A stretch of DNA of 64,000 bases from DASRQK01 sp964436635 (GCA_964436635.1 CAYTDM010000002.1:120093-184092); one strand, 5' to 3'. Positions 52,901 to 61,538 are shown, numbered from the stretch's first letter. Numbers and translations: made by a program. The notes: generated by a model not told the origin, from the sequence alone.

Positions 52901-53186
52901 TTTCACGGCCAATATCAATAGAGATGCTTTCTATAACGGATCGAGCGTATTGATTGAAAAAGGTGACCACGTACGTTTACAGTATATCAATCTGGCGTAT
53001 GATGTAAAAATCCCCGGTTTAACTTCGAAAACATTCAATGGAGGACAATTATATCTAAACATCAACAATATCGGACTACTATGGAAAGCAAATAAGGCGG
53101 GCATTGACCCCGATTATAATATGGGGATAGGATACCGGTTAATACCATCTACCAATTATGCTATTGGCATTCGTACTAAATTTTAA
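49977..53186 (+). CDS. SusC/RagA-type TonB-linked outer-membrane protein
   Basis: 1069 residues: signal peptide (SFTLIILFFTFSSWIYAQ), carboxypeptidase-regulatory-like domain (HIVGRVLSFSNNSPIEGANV), plug with VTGSFSIVDRALFNQQVS and the SusC signature SSIWGARAANGVIVITTKTG, then a 22-strand type barrel ending TNYAIGIRTKF. It forms the transporter of a SusCD pair with the gene 15 bases downstream. Because no glycosidase is nearby and redoxin and peptide genes are, a peptide ligand (as in RagAB) is more likely than a glycan. Confidence 0.93.
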   Translation: MKSFTLIILFFTFSSWIYAQQHIVGRVLSFSNNSPIEGANVSIRGTDLKISTDSKGYFAIQTTLNASETILVVNHLGYESTNITVKLPQNDTLNILLRISPHLLEEVNIISTGYQTLPKERVTGSFSIVDRALFNQQVSTDILSRLPTIANGVVMNNGLSGPPQMMVRGLSTISGPKDVLIVVDNFPYDGDILNINPNIVENITILKDASASSIWGARAANGVIVITTKTGRFNQPITLEFNSNVTIGAKPDLGYIPQMSSTDFIDVEQELFSRNFYNSQINAANRPVISPVVDLLNKVRTGTLTQEQAQQQIDALRKIDVRDQFSQYMYRQSLNQQYFLNALGGGEKFSWGSSVGYDHNKDNLDSFYDRLNIRFQNMYRPIERLSLTTGLNYTQSQSNSGRYGYRSISMKSGNFVPYMMMADGNGNALPVPRTWNQSYIETAGNGLLLDWNYYPLTDWQHQTSNNKVFDILATAALDYQVIKGLNAKVNYQYERQLGTNTAFADENSYMARDYINSFTQIVNGNAVLAVPYGGILDKSNNELVANNLRGQLSFDNTYGKHNIIAIIGSEIRSANINSHQGRFYGYNENNLTTGNVDYTRTYPSFIGGGGQFIYNNQFLGETVTRFVSHFANAAYTFDNKYVLSASARRDASNLFGLKTNDQWNPFWSAGIAWKLSNEQFYSLDILPYLNLRVTYGFSGNVDPAMAAVNTIIYQGGVSTFTGLPIAQFNNYYNPHLKWETSKMLNVAVDFRTKHNRISGSIEYYRKNGDNLFGMAPTDYSTGVPPTILRNVASMRGNGWDIELKSLNIDGLFRWGTALNFSMYQDRIVDYQINRTLARQYIIPSSVPISGIEGHPVYTIYAYKWAGLDPNTGEAQGYLENEISKNYNSITGVGTAVEDLEYFGSAIPTKFGSLLNTFSYRNLSLQVGISFKFGYWFRRASINYTNLFNSWDGHPDYVNRWQKAGDEVHTDIPVNLFTANINRDAFYNGSSVLIEKGDHVRLQYINLAYDVKIPGLTSKTFNGGQLYLNINNIGLLWKANKAGIDPDYNMGIGYRLIPSTNYAIGIRTKF

Positions 53187-53201
53187 TAAACTATATTCAT
53201 C

Positions 53202-54572
53202 ATGAAAAAAACATATTATCTAAGTATAGCATCACTTTTGTTTATTGGGCTGTTATCAGCATGTGATAAGTTCTTGGAGGAGAAATCGGATAAAAGATTG
53301 TCGATTCCCACTACTTTAAGAGAATTTCAGGCATTATTAAATCAAGCGGGAATTTTGAATGTTAATTTTGTGACCGCAGGTGAGGTAAGTAGTGACGATT
53401 ACTATTTGACCGATGCCGACCTAAATGCTCTAACATATGAAAGTGACAAGAGATTATACACATGGCAGCCCGATTATGTAAGTCGAACTCAATCTTCTTC
53501 GGGGGACGAATGGTATAATACATATCGGCCTATTTATGTGTGCAATGCCGTACTACATGGAATCGAAGAAAATAATCTGATAGGAAAAGAAGCCGATAAT
53601 ATTAAGGGTCAGGCGCTGGCTTTTAGGGCCGCTCGTTACTTGGCAGGAGTACAGATATGGGCCCCTGCTTACAACAAACAAACTGCTCATAGTGATTTGG
53701 GAATGGTGCTAAGGTTAGACCCCGACATGAATCTCCCATCTGTAAGAGCAACCGTACAGGAAACTTATGACCTTATTATAAAAGACCTTATCGAAGCCAT
53801 TGCTTTATTGCCAACCACACAACCCGGTGTCACACTTCCAACCAAAGGAGCAGCGCACGGAATGTTAGCAAGAACATTCCTCTATATGGCAGAGTATGAA
53901 AGTGCTCTGGAACATGTGCTCAAAGCACTTGAATACAATTCAATGCTAATAGACTTTAACACATTAAATGCCAATGCCAATTTCCCGATACCGGTTGTGA
54001 GTGAAGCCAGCGCAGAAATTGTATTTTGGAATACGCTGTTCTTCGCAAATCCTATAAATTCTTCAAGGGCGAAAATGAACCCAAGTCTTTATAATTTATA
54101 CGCAGACGATGATTTAAGAAAAAGCATTTATTTTAAGAAGAATAATGATGATACGTATTTTTTCAGAGGTACTCACACAGGGAATGTAATACCAATCAAT
54201 GGTATTACTACAAGTGAATTGTATTTAATTTTATCCGAATGTTATGCGAGATTGGATAGATTGAATGAAGCAGGCCAAACTTTGAACCAGCTACTATCAA
54301 AAAGATGGGTGAGTGGGAGTTTTGTCCCATATACATTCACAAATAAAGATATTGCCCTTAATACCATTTTAGAAGAAAGAAGAAAAGAGCTGGTCATGCG
54401 AGGGCTTCGATGGGCAGACATCAAACGTTTCAACAGAGATGGAGCAAATATCACGCTCACAAGGATTGTAGATGGTCAAACCTTTACATTACCACCAAAT
54501 GATCTCCGATATGCTATTGCCATCCCAGAAGATGTAATTAAAATCAGTGGAATACAGCAAAACCCAAGATGA
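53202..54572 (+). CDS. SusD/RagB-family lipoprotein
   Basis: 456 residues with lipobox in FIGLLSACDKFLEEKSDKRL, the usual SusD beginning, an N-terminal TPR-like region (RPIYVCNAVLHGIEENNLIG, QALAFRAARYLAGVQIWAPA) and the C-terminal LEERRKELVMRGLRWADIKR typical of the family. Surface lid for the SusC channel encoded just upstream. Terminated by a strong hairpin. Confidence 0.93.
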   Translation: MKKTYYLSIASLLFIGLLSACDKFLEEKSDKRLSIPTTLREFQALLNQAGILNVNFVTAGEVSSDDYYLTDADLNALTYESDKRLYTWQPDYVSRTQSSSGDEWYNTYRPIYVCNAVLHGIEENNLIGKEADNIKGQALAFRAARYLAGVQIWAPAYNKQTAHSDLGMVLRLDPDMNLPSVRATVQETYDLIIKDLIEAIALLPTTQPGVTLPTKGAAHGMLARTFLYMAEYESALEHVLKALEYNSMLIDFNTLNANANFPIPVVSEASAEIVFWNTLFFANPINSSRAKMNPSLYNLYADDDLRKSIYFKKNNDDTYFFRGTHTGNVIPINGITTSELYLILSECYARLDRLNEAGQTLNQLLSKRWVSGSFVPYTFTNKDIALNTILEERRKELVMRGLRWADIKRFNRDGANITLTRIVDGQTFTLPPNDLRYAIAIPEDVIKISGIQQNPR

Positions 54573-54594
54573 TGGCAAGACATAATTAAAATTA

Positions 54595-54625
54595 AAAGAG
54601 GTTGCATTTTTTGCAACCTCTTTTG
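54595..54625. terminator. Bidirectional terminator between susD-like and DUF6520-like genes
   Basis: A 13-bp stem, aaaagaggttgca pairing with tgcaacctctttt, with a 5-nt T loop; serves both convergent transcripts. Confidence 0.9.
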
Positions 54626-54627
54626 TA

Positions 54628-54939
54628 TTATGGCCTTGTCGAACTTGGATTAATATCCATAACTTCATCATTACTCAAGCCCTGTAAATACAAGTCCAAT
54701 GCTGTTTCGTCCACTGCTGGTACTACAATATTACATGGTTTAGTGCCACCAGTGATACAAGTTGAACCGGGCGCAAATCCTGATTCCCAATTCTCTGCTT
54801 TGGCGTATTCATCCTCATCCTCGCTATCACCTACAAAGTGCCAAGGATTTGTTGCTGTATTTGCCAGATTAAACGACATGGTTACTGCTGCAATTGCTAC
54901 CGCAATTAATGCAAGCAAATTCACTTTCATTTTTTTCAT
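54628..54939 (-). CDS. DUF6520-like secreted small protein
   Basis: 103 residues: signal peptide (KVNLLALIAVAIAAVTMSF), then an acidic segment (FVGDSEDEDEYAKAENW), a Cys pair in STCITGGTKPCNI and a Thr/Pro/Ser tail. Length, NTATNPWHF start and position next to a MauE-type gene match the DUF6520 family of Bacteroidota exported proteins of unknown function. The two Cys could be substrates of the redox proteins around it. Convergent with the susD-like gene. Confidence 0.75.
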   Translation of the reverse strand: MKKMKVNLLALIAVAIAAVTMSFNLANTATNPWHFVGDSEDEDEYAKAENWESGFAPGSTCITGGTKPCNIVVPAVDETALDLYLQGLSNDEVMDINPSSTRP

Positions 54940-54957
54940 GTTTCTAATTTTTAGAAG

Positions 54958-55461
54958 TTAAAGAATACTTTTTATACGTCTTTTGGCCGACCCGCCCTCG
55001 GTAGCTTCACTTCCCGCGTTGCTACTTCGTAGTTTGTACCATAAGTAAAGACCCAGTACACTTAGGATCAAAAAGAAAAGGTTAAAGAAAAAATGTTGTG
55101 TCCACGTCATACCACTTATGACCGATCCGCACCCACAGGGCAGTTGTTCCCAGGCACCTAAAAGAGCCACGGCGATGTACCCTGTAAATGCAGCCATCAA
55201 TGCGATAGAGAGCATCAGACCGACCTTGCGAAACTTTGCAAAGATCAACCCAAATACGGTCAGAAATTCCAATGCTGGCAGTGTATAAATAAGTATGAGC
55301 CCCAGGTTATTCGAGAATGGTTGGCTTAGTATCCCTATCTTAAACAGGGTAAAATCCATTAGCTTGTCCATACTGACAGGTACCCATAACGCCAACAGCA
55401 AAATCACAACGATATAAAAACTTATTTGTCTATACTGACCATATTTTGATGCGATTTCCAT
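54958..55461 (-). CDS. MauE/DoxX-type redox-associated membrane protein
   Basis: About 167 residues from the ATG at 55461 (MEIASKYGQYRQISFYIVVI); 10 more residues are open to 55491. Four membrane helices and a central GAWEQLPCGCGSVISGMTW with a CxC pair, typical of MauE-family proteins that carry electrons or disulfides across the inner membrane. Co-transcribed with the DUF6520-like gene (18-base gap), a common pairing. A LytTR-like site lies about 110 bp upstream. Confidence 0.85.
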   Translation of the reverse strand: MEIASKYGQYRQISFYIVVILLLALWVPVSMDKLMDFTLFKIGILSQPFSNNLGLILIYTLPALEFLTVFGLIFAKFRKVGLMLSIALMAAFTGYIAVALLGAWEQLPCGCGSVISGMTWTQHFFFNLFFLILSVLGLYLWYKLRSSNAGSEATEGGSAKRRIKSIL

Positions 55462-55567
55462 AATTTGGACAATATTGGTGCTGCAAGTCACTTATTGCAG
55501 GTTTATGAATGAGAAAGAGAAGCTGGCGAGAAGTTAAGGCCTATCAATGTTTAAAAAAAATAATTTC

Positions 55568-55598
55568 GACGAAACCCATATTTGACCAATACCAAATG
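55568..55598 (-). promoter_or_regulatory. LytTR-like direct-repeat site 2
   Basis: On the reverse strand CATTTGGTA (from 55598) and GGTTTCGTC (from 55576), 22-bp period, central GGTCAAA, followed by gaaattatt. The preceding 20 bases (gatgtcgag, aaaaagca) are also shared with site 1. Upstream of the MauE-like gene. Confidence 0.65.
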
Positions 55599-55743
55599 TG
55601 CTTTTTCCTCGACATCTTGATTTTGTTTTTGATGATGGTCTGACATTTATAGGTTATATGTAATAAAATAAACATATTCTATAAGTTTTTTTAATTATGT
55701 TTACCTTACGATCAATTTTCAAATCAATTTCTTCGAGAAATCT

Positions 55744-56865
55744 ATGGGAAGAACATTCGACTGGGATAAATGGTACACTGGGCGGGTACGGATCATCAGC
55801 CATATTGTTTTTTGGCTATTGGTTACACTCATGTATTACCTCGCATATAAGCGATTTGGAATAGGTTATGTCTGGATATTCGTTGTAAAGGAGTTATTTG
55901 TCACCACCACACTTTTCTATTCCATTACATGGATCATTTCCCGATGGGTATCCAGAGGCAAGATCTACCCCCTGATCTTGTTCACCCTGTTTGCCTACGT
56001 TTGGTGGCTTTTCTGGACATATCTGACCTGTTACCTGGCCAAACCCTATATTCCCGAATCAGCTCGTGGATTTCAAATGTACCTTAGCTTTTTCCTCAAT
56101 GATGGCTTTCTTGGCTTGTTCCGATTGGAAAGATATGGCACCTTAGCTATTGATTTTATTACGTTGGCATCAATCCCATTGGCGCCGAAACTGACCAAAG
56201 CACTGTTGGAAAACTCTATGAAGATGGTCAGGTTGGAAAGGGACAAGCTGGCCATGGAGGTAGAGCTGATTGCAAAGCAACGTGACCTGCTCGAAATGGA
56301 GCTCAACTTTCTCAAATCACAGGTTTCGCCACATTTCCTTTTTAATGTCCTGAACAGCATATATCGGATGTCGGAACAGAACAATCCCAAGACCCCCGAT
56401 ACTGTACTCCAACTTTCCAACTTGATGAGGTATGTGCTTTACGAGGGAAAGGGCGATGAAATACAACTCTCAAAGGAAGTGAGGTTTATCAGAGATTACA
56501 TAGAGCTTGCCAGAATACGATATGGAGATAAAGTGCCCCTACATACGGAAATAGCAGATATCGATGAACCGTATAAAATCGCACCTTTGCTCCTCATTCC
56601 GTTTGTGGAGAATGCATTCAAACATGGTCCCGACCGAAGCCGGAAAAACTGCTGGGTAGATATTTCCCTCAACATCATCAATGATACCCTATTCCTAAGA
56701 ATAAAAAACGGGGTGAACCATCAAGTGGAAAAACCACCGATCGGAGGTCTTGGACTGCAAAACGCAAGGAGAAGGCTGGATATTCACTATCCAAAACGCC
56801 ATCGTCTTGATATTACCGAGACAGAGAATAGTTATAGTATCGAATTGGTTGTTCACCTAAAATAA
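55744..56865 (+). CDS. LytS/YehU-type sensor histidine kinase
   Basis: 373 residues: four N-terminal membrane helices (about 15-150), a coiled coil (LERDKLAMEVELIAKQRDLL), a His_kinase domain with phosphoacceptor His in QVSPHFLFNVLNSIYRMSEQ, and an HATPase region (LLLIPFVENAFKHGPDRSR, GGLGLQNARRRLDIHY). It lacks a large extracellular domain, so the signal is probably membrane-borne or a hydrophobic peptide. 8 bases upstream of its LytTR response regulator. Confidence 0.92.
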   Translation: MGRTFDWDKWYTGRVRIISHIVFWLLVTLMYYLAYKRFGIGYVWIFVVKELFVTTTLFYSITWIISRWVSRGKIYPLILFTLFAYVWWLFWTYLTCYLAKPYIPESARGFQMYLSFFLNDGFLGLFRLERYGTLAIDFITLASIPLAPKLTKALLENSMKMVRLERDKLAMEVELIAKQRDLLEMELNFLKSQVSPHFLFNVLNSIYRMSEQNNPKTPDTVLQLSNLMRYVLYEGKGDEIQLSKEVRFIRDYIELARIRYGDKVPLHTEIADIDEPYKIAPLLLIPFVENAFKHGPDRSRKNCWVDISLNIINDTLFLRIKNGVNHQVEKPPIGGLGLQNARRRLDIHYPKRHRLDITETENSYSIELVVHLK

Positions 56866-56873
56866 TAACAGAT

Positions 56874-57581
56874 ATGATCAATTGTATTGCAATAGATGAT
56901 GAGCCCGTGGCCCTTGAAAGCATGGAACGGCAGATTGGCAAGATACCCGATCTGAAGTTTTTGGGAGCATTTGAAAGTGCATGGGATGCCATACCCCTGA
57001 TTAATGCAGGAAAAATAGATTTGGTATTCTGTGACATCCAGATGCCGGATATCAACGGGGTCTCATTTCTGAAAAGTTTGACAAAACCACCGTTGTTTAT
57101 TTTCGTAACGGGAAACCCCAACCATGCGATAGAAAGTTATGAGCTGAATGTAGTAGATTACATTTTGAAACCTTTCGGAACGGATAGACTATACAAGTCG
57201 GTCAATAGAGCACGGGCCTTTTTGGAATCGCAGAAAACAAATTTGCCACATAGGGATTTTTTCATCATCAAGGACAGGTCCACGAACGTCATCATGCCCT
57301 ACAATGAAATATTCTATGTCAAGAGTGATAGGGAGTACGTGACAGTGTGCACCACAGAAAAGAACTACCTTATGTACAAAAGACTTTCCGAGATCGAGGA
57401 ATCCCTGTCCTCAGCGAGGCAGTTTTTGCGGGTACAGAAATCCTATATCGTCAATCTTGACTTTGCCAAAACCGTGGACGGAAGCTATATCAAGATGAAA
57501 GGAAATATCGAAGATATACCCATCGGTGGGCAATATAAAGCAGAGCTGTACAAGCGACTGGGAATTTCTGACGGAGATTAA
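56874..57581 (+). CDS. LytTR-family response regulator
   Basis: 235 residues: receiver domain with DDEP near the start, phosphoacceptor Asp in LVFCDIQMPDINGV and Lys in ILKPFGTDRL; LytTR DNA-binding domain at about 135-230 (FFIIKDRSTNVIMPYNEIFY, FLRVQKSYIVNL). Cognate of the upstream kinase. The four LytTR-like repeats in this element are its likely targets. Its stop overlaps that of the convergent LanB gene by 4 bases. Confidence 0.93.
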   Translation: MINCIAIDDEPVALESMERQIGKIPDLKFLGAFESAWDAIPLINAGKIDLVFCDIQMPDINGVSFLKSLTKPPLFIFVTGNPNHAIESYELNVVDYILKPFGTDRLYKSVNRARAFLESQKTNLPHRDFFIIKDRSTNVIMPYNEIFYVKSDREYVTVCTTEKNYLMYKRLSEIEESLSSARQFLRVQKSYIVNLDFAKTVDGSYIKMKGNIEDIPIGGQYKAELYKRLGISDGD

Positions 57582-60500
57582 AGTACTTGATCCTTTTGGT
57601 AGCGATAGGGTTGGACAGGAGACACGTCCGGTCTTTCCCGTTTTGTCATGGATATATAATGCTTGGTCAGAAAATGATAGATCACCATTTCCTGCTCCCG
57701 TTGCTTGATCGGGAAAATACGGTTGATAAACATGTGTGAAAGTGAGGACAGGAGTTCAAAATAGTTGTCCCTGTCCAGACCATCAAGCGGTTTGATGATT
57801 TCCTTGATGGTTTCCATCCGCTTTGAAAGGATAGCATGAGCCTCATATGCATCCTCATGTGCCAAATCAAAAAACTTTTCAATCCAAAGACGATTTTCCC
57901 TGTATTTCATGTCCATTTTATATTTGAGTCTATCATAATTATTGAACTCATTCAAAAAGGCATCTCTTAAAGAGGTCATAAGCGATATTTTCATCGGAAT
58001 GTCCAATCCAAAGGCGGTAAGCAATTTATCCACACCCAACATTCCGGAAAGCCATCTCAAATGCTTTCCATCTTTCTTTTTGAATAAAGGCAACAATGAG
58101 AGAACACTATTGCTATCCACATGAAAAATAGATTCGCAGATCTCCATACTTTCTACTCCGTACCTTTCCAATTCACGATTGTAGGTATCATATACAAGCC
58201 GATGGATGTTCCTATTCTCTACCAGTATCGTTAAGTGTTGATTGATGTACTGAGTCAATTGTTGGAACGGTATCCGGCCATCGGTCGCTTTTAGCAGAAA
58301 ACGCAACCGGATATGCGGATCGGGATCGTGGTACCGGATGAAGAACCATTTTTCCATAATTCCTGCCTGTTTGAGGTCACTGATCAACCGTGGTATTTTA
58401 CCACGGAGCAACCGCTCGCTTTCCATGACGCCACTATATATTTTGATGTATGCCCATTCGCTCCCCGGCTGAAAAGTCCTTTTTATTTTGCTTTCGGGAT
58501 TTGCTTTTGCTTTGGTCTCATTTAAAGGTTTATCAATCGAGAATGGAATGATGACTTCATTGCTGAACTGTTCCTGTTTAGCTCCGGTGACAGGACTTTG
58601 ATAGGACTCAAAAAGATACTCCTGCAAAACAATATCATTCTTTTCCAATTGCTTTAACAAAACCTCGGCAGATAGGGGGCTGCGTAGGTCAATAATCAGT
58701 TCATTGTCCCCATCAGTCAATGACACTACATCTGGAAGTCTGTATTTTTCTTTCAATATGGAAATACTGTATTTGGGATCATCCTTTTTTAGCCTTTGAA
58801 AGATCTCTTTTGGGATATTCCATTTTGCCCTTGCCAAAATGATATGTTTGTACGATACACGGGGCGTAAAAGGATTTCCGGCCAACGAGCCCCAATCCCA
58901 GGATAAATTAAATATACCGGACTGATATTGGAGATCACACAGGAAACGGTATATTACCATTCCATAATGAAAATTGTGCGCACTGCTCAATCTGGGGATG
59001 ATCCTTTTGTTCAGGCGTTTGGAGCGGAGGATTATCTCCCCATTTTTCACGGATACCAAAAGGTCATCAAGATAGATACGGTATGCTTCCTCAACGGCAC
59101 TCTGCCCGATAATCGGGATTTCATACTTAAATAGTGAGGGACGTGTCAGGATATTCCCCGCCCGGCTCTCCGGTAGACAAACAACTTCAGCAAAAATCCC
59201 ATCGCCCAGTTGTCTTTCTTCCATACGGACACATTCTCTCAACCGTTCTTCCAATCCTGAATCCAGATGGGCGAACCTTGTCATCAAGGGGACCGCAGAG
59301 GTCCCGCCCGTTGCCAGTACATTGAATGAATAGTCCCCCTTGTCAATACCCTGGCCACACGTCAGTAGGTTCCCAAGAGCATAAAACCCCGCAGGATAGT
59401 CCTGATGCCGATTGGTGGTTTCCAAACGAAAAGATCGGATATCACTTTCATCCAGAACAATAGAAGATGGGGTAAGCATACTATCCGTGGCCCGGCAACG
59501 GGCCACAACCGATTGAATAAATCTGTCTCTTTTGTTTTTGTTGTCTTTTGCCCGCCCAGTCCCCAGCCCTCGTAATAATGGGTTGTCCTCTGTCACACCC
59601 TCAGGATTCGCACCATACCCTATACCTCTTTCCGGGTCGAGGGCTTCCATTAATGGGATTTCCATGTCATCGTACCTTTCCCCGAATTTTCTCGCAAATG
59701 ATTTAAGCTCCGCAGGTGGTTTTGGATTGTTTAAGACCGATAGTTCTTCCAATTCTTTGGTTAGTTCCTGGATGATCCGCTTGTGGATCTGATTTGAGGA
59801 AGTACCCATATACAAATCCACCTGGAACAAGTTCTTACTGGGCCCCCGGTCCAATTCGTCTAAGGCGTTATTTGCTGTGAAGACTTCTGTCTTTATTTTC
59901 CTGTCATTGGCTTTCTTTAGGAAGCCATCCAGTACATCCCATTTGGCGGTCGGGACCGATCTTTGATGTAATTCTTTCAGTCGGGATAAAGATATAATAG
60001 AAGCGTTTGTCGTTACTATGGACTCCAATTCGGAAATAAGCAACCCGGCCTCGATCAGCCCATAAAGATACTCAAACGCCCGATGCCGTTCTACTCCATA
60101 CTGGCAGATACTTTCGGCCACTTCCGAAAGTCGGATTCCCCCTTTGGCAAGATGCAAGACGTAATCCAGTACCGGGTTTTTCTCTACCCAGGCCCAATTG
60201 TAAAATCGTCTGTCATCCCTCTCCGTAAACTCAATGTAATGGTATCGGTCATATCCCTCACAAAGTGTATTGTTCGAATAATAAGTCAGTTGATCCTGAA
60301 CCAACCTTTCTTTTGACACCATTCCTGTCAGATATGAAATATATGTCATATCGGGCCGATAGGTCGGAATAAACTCCCCGGAAAGTTCAAGGCAGGTTGG
60401 TAATTCACCTACTTCACCCACGGCGACACCTGCAAACTTGCCATAAGGGGTGGATCGTCCGGCCATCCGATTGACATATTTATATAAAGATGCCAATAGT

Positions 60501-60742
60501 TTGCTTTGTGATGGCCTGTATTCATACCCAAGATGGTTCAGCAACTCGTGAAAGAGATCCTCACTTGCAAGATAGATGGCACTCAGGATTTCAGGGTCCG
60601 ACAGCAGCTCATTGATATAGTCCCATGCCGCCTCTTTACTGTCAAACCCATTCAATTTATAGATGACCGAAGATGGTAAGCGTGGTGTGCGCAAAAGAAA
60701 AAAATCAAGAACCTTAAATCCACCTGCCATATCAACCCTCAC
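57578..60742 (-). CDS. Lantibiotic (class I) dehydratase LanB, full length
   Basis: 1054 residues. The N-terminal glutamylation domain starts with KVLDFFLLRTPRLPSSVIYK and contains NRMAGRSTPYGKFAGVAVG; the C-terminal SpaB_C/elimination domain begins near residue 758 with GSEWAYIKIYSGVMESERLL. LanB uses glutamyl-tRNA to dehydrate Ser/Thr in a precursor peptide. Start: GTG at 60742 adjoins the receiver stop directly; ATG at 60730 (MAGGFKVLDFF) is at least as likely. No LanC cyclase, protease or ABC exporter is encoded in the element, so classical lanthionine formation is not expected. Confidence 0.92.
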   Translation of the reverse strand: MRVDMAGGFKVLDFFLLRTPRLPSSVIYKLNGFDSKEAAWDYINELLSDPEILSAIYLASEDLFHELLNHLGYEYRPSQSKLLASLYKYVNRMAGRSTPYGKFAGVAVGEVGELPTCLELSGEFIPTYRPDMTYISYLTGMVSKERLVQDQLTYYSNNTLCEGYDRYHYIEFTERDDRRFYNWAWVEKNPVLDYVLHLAKGGIRLSEVAESICQYGVERHRAFEYLYGLIEAGLLISELESIVTTNASIISLSRLKELHQRSVPTAKWDVLDGFLKKANDRKIKTEVFTANNALDELDRGPSKNLFQVDLYMGTSSNQIHKRIIQELTKELEELSVLNNPKPPAELKSFARKFGERYDDMEIPLMEALDPERGIGYGANPEGVTEDNPLLRGLGTGRAKDNKNKRDRFIQSVVARCRATDSMLTPSSIVLDESDIRSFRLETTNRHQDYPAGFYALGNLLTCGQGIDKGDYSFNVLATGGTSAVPLMTRFAHLDSGLEERLRECVRMEERQLGDGIFAEVVCLPESRAGNILTRPSLFKYEIPIIGQSAVEEAYRIYLDDLLVSVKNGEIILRSKRLNKRIIPRLSSAHNFHYGMVIYRFLCDLQYQSGIFNLSWDWGSLAGNPFTPRVSYKHIILARAKWNIPKEIFQRLKKDDPKYSISILKEKYRLPDVVSLTDGDNELIIDLRSPLSAEVLLKQLEKNDIVLQEYLFESYQSPVTGAKQEQFSNEVIIPFSIDKPLNETKAKANPESKIKRTFQPGSEWAYIKIYSGVMESERLLRGKIPRLISDLKQAGIMEKWFFIRYHDPDPHIRLRFLLKATDGRIPFQQLTQYINQHLTILVENRNIHRLVYDTYNRELERYGVESMEICESIFHVDSNSVLSLLPLFKKKDGKHLRWLSGMLGVDKLLTAFGLDIPMKISLMTSLRDAFLNEFNNYDRLKYKMDMKYRENRLWIEKFFDLAHEDAYEAHAILSKRMETIKEIIKPLDGLDRDNYFELLSSLSHMFINRIFPIKQREQEMVIYHFLTKHYISMTKRERPDVSPVQPYRYQKDQVL

Positions 60743-61111
60743 TTATTTGATCAGGACCTGATTGATACAACGGTTGAAACTATCAAAGGATATGGGCTTT
60801 GGAAGTTCATAGATATCACCTTGTGGTAAAATCCCCTTGAAACGGGCCACAGGAATCGCCGATACCACGATAATTCTTGCATCCGGGGGCAACATTCCAA
60901 AGTGAAAACCGCAAGACTCACCAGGCGGGATTACAAGGTCCAAAAAAATGATGGAGGGAGTATATTGATCCAGTATGCCCTGTATCTCGGACATTTGGCT
61001 TGCTACCCCGATCAGCGCAAGATCGGATCTTCGATCAATATAGTCCCTCATCATTTCAATAGCCAAGGCATCATCTTCGATCAGCATACAGGTAGTACGT
61101 TCACTTTTCAT
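60743..61111 (-). CDS. Stand-alone receiver-domain protein
   Basis: 122 residues, receiver only: acidic pair in MLIEDDALAIEMM, phosphoacceptor Asp in SIIFLDLVIPPG, Ser in IIVVSAIPVAR, Lys in YELPKPISFDSF. No output domain. Its stop codon is immediately followed by the LanB GTG, and it lies 60 bases after the precursor gene, so it is part of the precursor-LanB operon. It could tap the LytS-type kinase or regulate LanB; a receiver in this slot is unusual. Confidence 0.88.
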   Translation of the reverse strand: MKSERTTCMLIEDDALAIEMMRDYIDRRSDLALIGVASQMSEIQGILDQYTPSIIFLDLVIPPGESCGFHFGMLPPDARIIVVSAIPVARFKGILPQGDIYELPKPISFDSFNRCINQVLIK

Positions 61112-61171
61112 GTGCAGTTTGGCTTCAACATGATAATATCAAGTCTTGATGATAATGTGTTTGATTTTAGA

Positions 61172-61345
61172 TTAGATACCTATTCCGGTTGTGGTCATCG
61201 ATGTAGTAAGTGTTACTGTAACACCTGTTTCGGTGCCAATCCAAAGATTTTCCCGGTTGGAGATTTCAACGTGATCTGCGCTTGCGGTCACTTCTTTTGT
61301 AATGTTTAAGAATTGGTCGATTTGGTTTTTGTTCAATTTTTCCAT
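61172..61345 (-). CDS. Candidate RiPP precursor, Thr-rich and without cysteine
   Basis: 57 residues starting MEKLNKNQIDQFLNITKE (an in-frame ATG at 61351 adds two). The helical, charged N-terminal half looks like a leader; the last 19 residues hold eight Thr and one Ser (GVTVTLTTSMTTTGIGI) and no Cys, matching dehydratase substrates but excluding lanthionine. It is the first gene upstream of the receiver and LanB genes on the same strand, with LytTR-like site 3 about 75 bp before the start. No obvious FNLD leader box or GG cleavage site; TGIGI ends the peptide. Confidence 0.65.
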   Translation of the reverse strand: MEKLNKNQIDQFLNITKEVTASADHVEISNRENLWIGTETGVTVTLTTSMTTTGIGI

Positions 61346-61419
61346 GATCATTTAGATTTAATTGTTTTTAAAATTTCATGCTAAACTGAATGAATCGAAG
61401 CACTCTCCAAAATTTTTTC

Positions 61420-61449
61420 AACCAAGTCCAAAATGACCTATACGAAAGG
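61420..61449 (-). promoter_or_regulatory. LytTR-like direct-repeat site 3
   Basis: On the reverse strand CCTTTCGTA (from 61449) and GACTTGGTT (from 61428), 21-bp period, with ATAGGTCA between and gaaaaaatt after. Placed directly upstream of the precursor-receiver-LanB unit. Confidence 0.6.
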
Positions 61450-61538
61450 CTATTTTAGCACCACATTTGATATTTAATCACTTTATCTGCCTGATAACGT
61501 TATATTTAAGTATTTTTAATAAAGTCGAGGCTTAGGGT

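Noticed and set aside
60902..61309. Forward open frame of 135 codons with a Cys-rich stretch
   Set aside because: Antisense to the receiver gene and the Thr-rich precursor; its Cys and Phe codons are the reverse complement of Thr- and Lys-rich coding sequence. The reverse-strand reading fits the LanB operon.
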